This document shows, in pieces, positions 44,361 through 51,096 of a stretch of DNA of 64,000 nucleotides; the stretch's first letter is position 1, and every line of letters begins with the position of its first letter. The notes beneath the pieces were generated by a model. It was not told where the DNA came from. It saw nothing but the letters and a program-made list of their open reading frames with translations, and did no database searches. The position numbers were made by a program, and so were the translations under genes. Origin of the DNA: Nocardia niigatensis NBRC 100131 (GTDB lineage: Bacteria; Actinomycetota; Actinomycetes; Mycobacteriales; Mycobacteriaceae); the NCBI RefSeq assembly GCF_000308655.1, contig NZ_BAGC01000010.1, positions 1-64,000 of the forward strand, read 5' to 3'.

Positions 44361-45179
44361 TCAGGGCTTGCGAGACAGCGCGGCGGAGATCAGCTGCTCC
44401 CAGACGCTGAGGTCGTGATGATCGCTGCCGATACGGGCCACACCCTCGGCGGTCGGCTCCGGCCGCCACAGCGAGCAGGGCACCAGGCCGGGCTCGAGGA
44501 TATCGAGATCGCCGAACAGGGCCAGGATCTCCTCGTCGGAACGCCAGCGGCCGCGGCCGAAGCTGTTCAGCAGCTTCTGCTCGGCGACCCGGGTCTCCTC
44601 GTTGAAGCCGGAGCGGAAGTGGGAGATGTAGAGCATGCTGCCCGACGGGATCTGGTCGGCCCAGTAGCGGACCACCTGCTCCGGCTTCTCGTCATTGTTG
44701 AGGTGGTGCAGGATCGCGCTGAAGACGACGGCCACCGGCTGCGAGAAGTCGATGAGCCGCTCCACATCCGGATGATGGCGGATGCTCTCGGAATCCCGCA
44801 GATCGGCCTGGATGACGGTGGTGAATTCGTCGGTCTCGAGCAGCGCGCGGCCGTGGGCCAGCACGATCGGATCATTGTCGATGTACACCACACGCGGCTC
44901 GGACAGATGCCGCTGTGCCACCTGGTGCACATTGTCGGCGGTGGGCAGGCCGCTCCCGAGATCGATGAACTGCTTCACGCCGCTGCGGGCGATCTCGCCG
45001 ACGGCGCGAACCAGGCAGTTGCGATTGGCGTACGCGATATCCACCGAACCGGGCAGATCCCGGATGAAGAAGTCCCCGATCTCCCGGTCGGGAGCGTAGT
45101 TGTCCTTGCCGCCCAGGAGATAGTCGTACACCCGGGCGATACTGGGCTTGGACTGGTCTACCTTCGGTTGTTCCGTCAT
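44361..45179 (-). CDS. DUF574 (SAM-dependent methyltransferase_19) protein
   Basis: A 272-aa S-adenosylmethionine-dependent methyltransferase of an actinobacterial family. ARVYDYLLGGKDNYAPDREIGD is the family hallmark, FIDLGSGLPTADNVHQVA is the SAM loop, and VVYIDNDPIVLAHGRAL and QADLRD are the following motifs. Members are often near Scr1/DUF397 regulators; here such a cassette lies 3.7 kb away. ATG 45179 with GGAG. A family-2 structured repeat ends 32 bp before its start. The substrate is unknown. Confidence 0.88.
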   Translation of the reverse strand: MTEQPKVDQSKPSIARVYDYLLGGKDNYAPDREIGDFFIRDLPGSVDIAYANRNCLVRAVGEIARSGVKQFIDLGSGLPTADNVHQVAQRHLSEPRVVYIDNDPIVLAHGRALLETDEFTTVIQADLRDSESIRHHPDVERLIDFSQPVAVVFSAILHHLNNDEKPEQVVRYWADQIPSGSMLYISHFRSGFNEETRVAEQKLLNSFGRGRWRSDEEILALFGDLDILEPGLVPCSLWRPEPTAEGVARIGSDHHDLSVWEQLISAALSRKP

Positions 45180-45210
45180 TCTCCACACACCCCTGTCGGT
45201 ATCTGATTTG

Positions 45211-45327
45211 CCCTCCGCTTCGCTCCGGGCGGGTTCGCGGCCCTGGAGGTCTCGTTACTTCCCTCCTTGCGCTCCCCCGCTTCGCTCTCCGCTCCGCTCA
45301 GTCCAGAACGAGACGGGCCGCGAACCT
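45211..45327 (-). repeat. structured repeat family 2, copy B (5' of the methyltransferase gene)
   Basis: A 117-bp inverted copy of the element at 55774-55892. On the minus strand it starts AGGTTCGCGGCCCGTCTCG and later holds CGAGAC and GGGCCGCGAACC, so 12-bp and 6-bp arms can close a large hairpin. Inside and after it are repeated GAGCGAAGCGG units. Its 3' end (GCGGAGGGCAAAT) points into the methyltransferase gene, 32 bp away. Confidence 0.85.
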
Positions 45328-45429
45328 GGCGACGTGGATCCGTCGTAATCCTATGTAACCGAAAGAGTTCCGGTGCGCTGTTCCGGGCAACGCCCGATGT
45401 GCCGGAGAGCGAGGGTGATTCGGGGCCCG

Positions 45430-46284
45430 TCACACCGCGCGCAGGCGGGTGCGGCTGGCGTAGACGTGTTCGGCGATCAGCGTCGCGATGCGGTCGGGCG
45501 CCTCCAGCATGGGGACGTGCCCGACACCGTGCACCAGGATGCGGTCCGACGACTCCGGCAGTTCCGCCAGGAAACGGCGGGCGTACAAGCGATTCGGGAT
45601 CACCCGGTCGTTCTCGCACATGAGCAGCCGCACCGGGGTGCGCAGCGTCGCCAGGTGTTCGAGGGCCGGGAATCGCAGGCCGCTCACCAGCATCGGCAGC
45701 ATGGCCGCGCAGTGCGTGGCCGAGGTGATCGCCGCCTCGAGACCGGCCCGCGAGGCCGCCTCGGTGTTCTTGGCGAGCAGCAACGCCACCGCCTGCCGCA
45801 CGAGTCCGCTGTAGGCGATGGCATCCGGCAGATGCTTGCCGATCTGCACGAACGGCACCATCGACAGGAACTTCAATCCGACCCGAAATTGCAGCGTGGA
45901 CGGGGTTTGCCAGCCGCCCGCGGGTGCGATAGCGGTGAGGGTGCGGGCCCGGCCGCGGCGCGCCAGCTCGAAGCCGACCCAGCCGCCGAGCGAATTGCCC
46001 GCGATATGGCAGGTGCGCCAGCCCATCTCGTCGAGCTGATCCTCGACTCGGTCGGCAAGGACGCTGACATCGATGTACCAGCCCTCGAGTTCGGGGCCGC
46101 CCCAATGTCCGGTGAAGGCTGGAGCGAACACTTCGCAATGACTCGACATGCGCTGTGCCACCTGCTCCCAGCAGTGCGGGGACATCATGAATCCGTGCAG
46201 CAGGAGCAGTGGTTCGCCGGAGCCGGTGTGGAGCGCGCGGATGGGCGCGGGCGGGGCGGTGGGCCGGGTGGTGCCTGACGTCAT
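45430..46284 (-). CDS. alpha/beta hydrolase
   Basis: A 284-aa alpha/beta hydrolase: oxyanion LLLLHGFMMSPHCWEQV, nucleophile elbow GNSLGG, and catalytic Asp and His in ENDRVIPN and GVGHVPMLEAP. The start is ATG 46284 (MTSGTTRPTAPP) with GGAAGGGG upstream; the open frame continuing into the next gene on the other strand is not coding. It is divergent from xth, with 69 bp between starts. Confidence 0.88.
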   Translation of the reverse strand: MTSGTTRPTAPPAPIRALHTGSGEPLLLLHGFMMSPHCWEQVAQRMSSHCEVFAPAFTGHWGGPELEGWYIDVSVLADRVEDQLDEMGWRTCHIAGNSLGGWVGFELARRGRARTLTAIAPAGGWQTPSTLQFRVGLKFLSMVPFVQIGKHLPDAIAYSGLVRQAVALLLAKNTEAASRAGLEAAITSATHCAAMLPMLVSGLRFPALEHLATLRTPVRLLMCENDRVIPNRLYARRFLAELPESSDRILVHGVGHVPMLEAPDRIATLIAEHVYASRTRLRAV

Positions 46285-46353
46285 CGTCGTCACCCCTTCC
46301 TGGACCTCGATGTCCGTGAAGAGAGTCGGTAAGGCGCATTGTACGGTCGTGAA

Positions 46354-47160
46354 GTGGCGAAAATCATCAGTACGTGCAACGTGAACGGCGTGCGTGCCGC
46401 GTCGGGCAAGGGACTGCTCGAGTGGCTGGCCGCGACCGAGGCCGATATCGTCTGCCTGCAGGAGACTCGGGCGACCGATGAGCAAACGCGTAGCGCGCTG
46501 GCGCCCGCACTGGACGCCGGCTGGTTCCTCAGCCATGCCGAACCGGGCCTCAAGGGACGTGCGGGCGTGGCCATCCTCTCCCGGCACCAACCCGACGCGG
46601 TGCGCGTCGGCGTCGGCCTGTTCCAGGACGGAAACTGGTCTCCCGCAGCGGAATTCGCCACGCTCGGCCGTTATATCGAGGCCGACTTCGAGGATCTCAC
46701 CATCGCCAGCGTCTACGTCCACACCGGCGAGGCCGACACGCCGCTGCAGGACGAGAAGTACCGTTTCCTGGACGCCATCGGCGCGCGCATGCTGGCCCAC
46801 CCGGGCGAGTTCGTGATCATGGGCGACTGGAACGTCGCCCACACCGAACTCGACATCAAGAACTGGAAGGGCAACGTCAAGAACGCGGGATTTTTGCCGC
46901 AGGAACGCGCCTGGGTGTCGTCCATGCTGGCCGCCGGCTACGCGGACGTGGTCCGCGACCTGCACCCGGGCGTGCCCGGCCCCTACAGCTGGCACTCCTA
47001 TCGCGGCCGCGCCTTCGACAACGACGCCGGCTGGCGCATCGACTACCAGCTGGCCCGCGGCGACATTGCCGCTCGCGCCAAACAGGCCGTGGTCGAGAAG
47101 GCCGCGACCTACGCCGAACGCTGGTCCGACCACGCGCCGGTGACGGTGCAGTACCGATGA
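46354..47160 (+). CDS. xth: exodeoxyribonuclease III (AP endonuclease family)
   Basis: A 268-aa base-excision-repair nuclease: ISTCNVNGVRAA, metal-binding Glu in LQETRA, GDWNVAHTELDIKN, WRIDYQLAR and the final catalytic SDHAPV. The GTG at 46354 is used (VAKIISTCN). The C-terminus is ERWSDHAPVTVQYR. The stop, in CGATGAAGAAG, overlaps an ATG, the same junction found at the start of the RNase gene at 49982. This indicates that xth once overlapped the RNase gene by 4 bases before an insertion separated them. Confidence 0.94.
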   Translation: MAKIISTCNVNGVRAASGKGLLEWLAATEADIVCLQETRATDEQTRSALAPALDAGWFLSHAEPGLKGRAGVAILSRHQPDAVRVGVGLFQDGNWSPAAEFATLGRYIEADFEDLTIASVYVHTGEADTPLQDEKYRFLDAIGARMLAHPGEFVIMGDWNVAHTELDIKNWKGNVKNAGFLPQERAWVSSMLAAGYADVVRDLHPGVPGPYSWHSYRGRAFDNDAGWRIDYQLARGDIAARAKQAVVEKAATYAERWSDHAPVTVQYR

Positions 47161-47771
47161 AGAAGCAGAGCGCTGGTCGGACCGTGCGCCTGTGACCGTC
47201 CCCCTGCGGGCTGAATCAATGTAGTTCCGGGGATCTCTCCGGTGCGGACAGCGGACCGCACCGGGTGAGCCGGTGGCTCGGCTTCTGTGCGCTGAGCCGT
47301 TCGGTATGTGTCGGTCCTCAGTTCACCCCTTTCCGTGGCTACCGAGCTATCGGAGTGGTCTTCGGGTTCCAGCGCTTCGTCCAACTCGCGGCGTGGAACC
47401 TTGGTCCTCCAGTGGTGGCACACAGCAGGGTTCACGGTCTGAAGTTCAGCGAAAGCTGTTACACGCCTGGGGTTTCCGCCGACATGCGCCAGGCTCGGAG
47501 TGATCACTACCGCCGAGTCGATCCGGCGCAGCAATCGGTACAGCATCCCGATACGGTCATGGTCCGAGTTGTCCGCAACCAGCACACCGGACACCCGTAA
47601 CCCCAACTGTTGGGCTCTCTGCCGCGCGTAGAACTCCGCCCAGCTCAGGTCGGCTTTCGTGGTCAGCAACGGCCGGAAAATGTAGATCACTGCCTTGTCC
47701 GGGTCTGCCACGGCGCGTGCCATTTCGATTGCTTCCGTCAGGGATTCAGGCAATCCATCTGGTTCCGACAT
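47109..47771 (-). CDS. hypothetical protein with chimeric C-terminus
   Basis: A 220-aa product from ATG 47771 (MSEPDGLPESLTEAIEMARAV). The core (AVIYIFRPLLT..WAEFYARQRAQQLGLRVSGVLVADN..LYRLLRRIDSAVVITPS) has an alternating strand/helix order faintly like the resolvase fold, but no catalytic Ser-Arg set is visible. The last about 28 residues are read antisense through the duplicated 3' end of xth, so the original C-terminus was probably lost at the insertion boundary. Base composition is lower in G+C than in neighbours. Function is unknown. Confidence 0.55.
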   Translation of the reverse strand: MSEPDGLPESLTEAIEMARAVADPDKAVIYIFRPLLTTKADLSWAEFYARQRAQQLGLRVSGVLVADNSDHDRIGMLYRLLRRIDSAVVITPSLAHVGGNPRRVTAFAELQTVNPAVCHHWRTKVPRRELDEALEPEDHSDSSVATERGELRTDTYRTAQRTEAEPPAHPVRSAVRTGEIPGTTLIQPAGGRSQAHGPTSALLLHRYCTVTGAWSDQRSA

Positions 47772-47879
47772 CTCCGCCCCTGTCGTTGGTTGGTGAGGCA
47801 TCCAGGACGGGGCCTCTCTCACCGGCCCCGAACGTCTAGACCGACGCTACGAACCGTGAACGGCACCGGTCCACGATCA

Positions 47880-47893
47880 TGCACATTCGTGCA
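47880..47893 (+). promoter_or_regulatory. operator candidate of the insertion cassette
   Basis: TGCACATTCGTGCA: perfect 5-bp arms and a 4-base spacer, between the divergent genes at 47771 and 47989. It is a plausible site for the XRE regulator encoded in the same cassette. Confidence 0.4.
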
Positions 47894-47988
47894 CATTTCA
47901 GATATTCCGATGTCATCGTCACTACGACGGAGCAACAATTGAAGGACCCCGTGCAACTTCAAGCACGGGTTCACAGGGAGGAACGATC

Positions 47989-48318
47989 ATGTCGTTACGT
48001 TTTCTGGGCAAGGGTGGAAGCACTGGCAACGGATGCCCTTCACTGCTTGTAGATGACCAGCGCGGGTATGTAGTCCAGGCGTGGAAAACCGACCGTGTTG
48101 ACACCGTCGAGCTGCCTCACCTGTTACTCGGGTTCCTGGAACCAGATACGTTCATCGGAGGGACGTTGACCGACACCGGTCGGGGGACGTTCACCCTCCG
48201 GGGAGCGCCGGTCACGGATGCGGAAACGTTGGGACAGTTGGATATTGCCGAGGATGAGACTGTGATCCTGGTACCGAGACGAGAGAGGGCGTACTACGGT
48301 GCGGCTAGTACCCGATGA
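47989..48318 (+). CDS. hypothetical protein of the DUF6879 cassette
   Basis: A 109-aa protein (MSLRFLGKGGSTGNGCPSLL) of a small family seen beside DUF6879 genes in actinomycetes; beta-rich, with LPHLLLGFLEPDTFIGGTLTDTGRGTFTLRG. It is preceded by GGGAGG at good spacing. It overlaps the next gene by 20 bases. Role is unknown, possibly a partner in a regulatory or toxin-antitoxin-like unit. Confidence 0.75.
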   Translation: MSLRFLGKGGSTGNGCPSLLVDDQRGYVVQAWKTDRVDTVELPHLLLGFLEPDTFIGGTLTDTGRGTFTLRGAPVTDAETLGQLDIAEDETVILVPRRERAYYGAASTR

Positions 48319-48859
48319 GGGTTTCCCGGCCCTGCTTCGGTCCTGCAAGCGGGAAGCGTTCCACTTGGAGGTCCTAGACTCCTACGCCGAACCGTACGAG
48401 CACGAACCGCTGAGGCGGTTCCTGGCAGGGGAACCGGACGACTACGCCTGGTTTCAGTCGTGGACTGAGCTTGTGGAGGAAACAGCCGGCCGTGGTGTCG
48501 CGGTCACCCGGGTTCGTATCGTCACTGAGCCGCACACCGGCTACACCCAGTTTTCTCTGGCGGTAGCTGAGCTGAACTCCCGGGCAGGGGAAGACATCCG
48601 GTATCTGCCGCGACATCTGGCAGGGGAAGTCCCGCCGGATGACTTCTGGTTGTTGGATGATGAGCTAGTGATCTTCTCGGCGTTCGGGGAACGCGGAGGC
48701 TGGTCGGGAGCTGTCACCACCGATCCGCATATTGCCGATTACTGCAACCGGCTGAAGGAACGGTTCTGGCCGCTGGGTATCCCGTACCTGAAGTACGTCA
48801 ACCAGCGACATGCGGAAGCGGGTCACTCAACGGGGGCGGAAGGCATCCATCCCCAGTGA
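48299..48859 (+). CDS. DUF6879 family protein
   Basis: A 186-aa protein with the family pattern: FPALLRSCKREAFHLEVLDSYA near the N-terminus, FLAGEPDDYAWFQSWTELV, GVAVTRVRIVTEPHTGYTQFSL, RYLPRHLAGEVPPDDFWLLDDEL. GTG 48299 has GAGAGAGGG upstream. Its stop overlaps the next GTG as GTGA, so it is coupled to the XRE gene. In actinomycetes DUF6879 proteins pair with Scr1/DUF5753 regulators; their activity is not established. Confidence 0.85.
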   Translation: MRLVPDEGFPALLRSCKREAFHLEVLDSYAEPYEHEPLRRFLAGEPDDYAWFQSWTELVEETAGRGVAVTRVRIVTEPHTGYTQFSLAVAELNSRAGEDIRYLPRHLAGEVPPDDFWLLDDELVIFSAFGERGGWSGAVTTDPHIADYCNRLKERFWPLGIPYLKYVNQRHAEAGHSTGAEGIHPQ

Positions 48860-49692
48860 CTGAATCGATTCACCAACAGCGCGAATCTCTCGGGGCACGG
48901 CTTCGGGAGATTCGTTTTCATGCGGGTATCAGCGGTGCTGAGCTTGCCCGGCGTAGCCATTGGGATCCGAGCAAGGTTTCCAAGATCGAGTATGGCAAGG
49001 TCAAGCCTTCGCGTGAGGACCTGGAAGCCTATTGCCGGGAGTGCGGTGCGGGGGATCAGCTCTCGGACTTGGTTGCGACCCGGCAGAACATCGATACGGC
49101 GTATCTGGAGTGGCGGAAGGTGCTGAGTACCGGGACCCGGCGACGCCAGCAAGCGTCCATCAAATGGGAGTCGGAGGCTCGGATACTCCGCTGGTATGAA
49201 CCGGTGCTTGTTCCTGGGTTGCTGCAAACCGCCGACTATGCCGCAGGCATTCTGCGGAAGGTGATCGAGTTCCAGCAGATACCGAATGATCTGGACCAAG
49301 GCGTGTCCAAGCGTATGGAGCGTCAGCAGGTGTTGTATCAGCGAGACCACCTGTTTCATTTCGTCATCGCTGAGCAAGCGTTGTACACCACGGTTGGTGA
49401 TGATCAGGTCATGGCTGGCCAGATGGACCGCTTGCTGGCCGTCCAGGGGATGCCCCGGGTGACGTTGGGGATCGTCCCCCGCACTGCACCGTTCGAAACC
49501 GCCACCACAGGTTTCGTGATGTTCGACTCCAAAAAGGTTTTGGTGGAAGAGATTACGGCTGAGCTATCGATTACTCAGCCGCGAGAAATCAGGGTGTACC
49601 ACCGGACGTTCGATGTTCTGGTCAACCAGTCGGTGACCGGTGAGGCAGCGCGGCGGCTGATCCGTCAAGCGCTCGAAACGCGGTCTCACTGA
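48856..49692 (+). CDS. XRE-family regulator with DUF5753 (Scr1 family, TA antitoxin-like)
   Basis: A 278-aa regulator. The N-terminal helix-turn-helix (about 10-65: LGARLREIRFHAGISGAELARRSHWDPSKVSKIEYG) is followed by a DUF5753 domain (about 90-275: SEARILRWYEPVLVPGLLQTADYAAGIL, RQQVLYQRD, FVIAEQALYTTVGD, ETATTGFVMFDSKKVLVEE). Start GTG 48856, overlapping the DUF6879 stop by 4 bases. Scr1-type proteins are labelled antitoxin-like; here the partner would be the DUF6879 protein. Confidence 0.9.
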   Translation: MTESIHQQRESLGARLREIRFHAGISGAELARRSHWDPSKVSKIEYGKVKPSREDLEAYCRECGAGDQLSDLVATRQNIDTAYLEWRKVLSTGTRRRQQASIKWESEARILRWYEPVLVPGLLQTADYAAGILRKVIEFQQIPNDLDQGVSKRMERQQVLYQRDHLFHFVIAEQALYTTVGDDQVMAGQMDRLLAVQGMPRVTLGIVPRTAPFETATTGFVMFDSKKVLVEEITAELSITQPREIRVYHRTFDVLVNQSVTGEAARRLIRQALETRSH

Positions 49693-49981
49693 GGTTGGCG
49701 CGAACTTCTGGGTGCGCGGTCACCTGTTCAAGTGCCGAAACATTCAGGTCGGTGGTCGCCACGGCCGCTGTCCGTTCCTCTCCAGCACACACGGTTCCGG
49801 CGGTGCTCCGACTGCCGGGCAGTGACGTAGATTCGTCTGTCATGACGGATAGCCGAGCGACCAGCAAGGCGCTCAACAGGGTCTGTGGCAGGGTTTCTTC
49901 CCTGTTCAACCGGGATGCCGTGGCAGGTGGAACCAGTTCGATTCGGTTGCTGATCGACTGCCGGCTGATGGTGCAGCACCG

Positions 49982-50476
49982 ATGAAGAAGCCGTCCAAGA
50001 AGCAGAGCGCCTGGCTGACGCTGGGGGTGGCGGTGCTGTTGCTGATCGTCGCCATCGTCGCCAACCGGATCGACGATCATCCGCGAGACACCGGCAGCGC
50101 CAAGCCCGTTGGCACCTCGGTGGTCAAGACGGCCGCGAAAACCGGTGCCACGCCCGGCGTCGTCGGTCAGTCGGCGCCGCCGTCCAAGGTGGCCGGGGTG
50201 CCCGACCAGGTGTACAGGACACTGGTGGAGATCGATGCCGGACGCTGGCCCGGGTCGGCCAACTCGCCCGGCACCCACGGTGGCGACACCTGGAACAACC
50301 GGGACGGCAGCCTGGCCCGGAAGGACGCCTCCGGCAGGGCGATCAACTATCAGGAATGGGACGTCAATCCCAAGCAGCCCGGGCAGACCCGCGACGCCGA
50401 ACGCATCATCACCGGCAGCGACGGGTCGGCGTATTACACCGGGGACCACTACAAGACCTTCACCAGGATGCGCTGA
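49982..50476 (+). CDS. barnase/RNase Sa-like guanyl-specific ribonuclease, membrane-anchored or secreted
   Basis: A 164-aa protein. A short basic N-terminus (MKKPSKKQSA) and one hydrophobic helix (about 11-28) act as a signal anchor or uncleaved signal; a Ala/Pro/Gly linker follows. The ribonuclease domain is at about 75-164. Catalytic residues of the RNase Sa/barnase family are in place: Glu125 (NYQEWDVNP), Arg141 (DAERIITG) and His156 (YYTGDHYKTF). It should cleave RNA after G. The barstar gene follows with a one-base TGATG overlap. Ancestrally it overlapped xth. Confidence 0.9.
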   Translation: MKKPSKKQSAWLTLGVAVLLLIVAIVANRIDDHPRDTGSAKPVGTSVVKTAAKTGATPGVVGQSAPPSKVAGVPDQVYRTLVEIDAGRWPGSANSPGTHGGDTWNNRDGSLARKDASGRAINYQEWDVNPKQPGQTRDAERIITGSDGSAYYTGDHYKTFTRMR

Positions 50477-50982
50477 TGACCGAGCCCATGCCGCTCTCGC
50501 AGTTCCTCTCCGCCCCCGCCGCGGACATCGCCGAACGCCGGGCCCCCGCCCCGGTGCTCGGGGTGCTGCCGGTCGGGGCGGCCGAATTCTCCGGTGTCCG
50601 TTACCAGATTCCGGAGGGCTACCTCGCGCGGGAACTGCGCGGGCGCAAGATGCGCACGGTTACCGAGGTTTTCGACGAATTCGCGGCCGCGTTCCAATTC
50701 CCCTATTACTTCGGGGAGAACAAGGACGCCTTCGACGAGTGCCTGCGCGATCTCGACGAATTCGCCGGAGCCGCACAGGGATACGTGGTGGTGATCCGCA
50801 ACGCCGCGCTCATGCTCGACCGGCAGCCCGACGAGCGCGACTGGTTCGCCGAGGCGATGGCCGACTGCGCGGCCGTCTGGGCGGCCCGCGGCATCCCGTT
50901 CCGGGTGGTCCTCCAGGACGCCACGCCGCCCGGACTGCCGGTGATACCCCTGGCTCTGGACCCCGAAACCGAAAATTCTTGA
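50476..50982 (+). CDS. barstar-family ribonuclease inhibitor
   Basis: A 168-aa protein whose C-terminal about 110 residues are barstar-like: MRTVTEVFDEFAAAFQFPYYFGENKDAFDECLRDLDEF is the classic inhibitor helix region (Tyr/Phe plus acidic residues that plug the RNase active site). The N-terminal 55 residues are an extension. ATG 50476 shares one base with the RNase stop. It is the expected immunity partner of the upstream RNase. Confidence 0.9.
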   Translation: MTEPMPLSQFLSAPAADIAERRAPAPVLGVLPVGAAEFSGVRYQIPEGYLARELRGRKMRTVTEVFDEFAAAFQFPYYFGENKDAFDECLRDLDEFAGAAQGYVVVIRNAALMLDRQPDERDWFAEAMADCAAVWAARGIPFRVVLQDATPPGLPVIPLALDPETENS

Positions 50983-51096
50983 TTCATCGGGTTTTCCTCG
51001 TCAGTTAACCTGCGGTCGAACAAAACTGTCCTGGACGCTGCAATGGTTCCGCTATGCGATCGCGGTCGACGCGATCCGGATAGACCTGGAGGTTCC

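Larger units (their letters stand above)
47161..49981. mobile_element. 2.8-kb accessory insertion between xth and the RNase gene
   Basis: Lower-G+C DNA with a DUF6879/Scr1-type cassette. It is bounded by imperfect direct repeats (47136-47176 and 49960-50014) sharing GCCGG-TGA-GGTGCAG-ACCGATGAAGAAG and CAGAGCGC-TGG. The right copy has 12 extra bases that belong to the RNase gene. Just inside the left edge, 47168-47201 is a second, diverged copy of the xth 3' end (encoding ERWSDRAPVTV). No integrase gene is present, so the transfer mechanism is unclear. The last about 290 bp (49693-49981) hold no convincing gene. Confidence 0.7.

Noticed and set aside
49842..49985. 47-codon ORF at the right edge of the island (MTDSRATSKALNRV...)
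   Set aside because: It ends in the repeat copy of the xth tail (LMVQHR), has no family resemblance and no clear ribosome site; more likely chance reading of the boundary.
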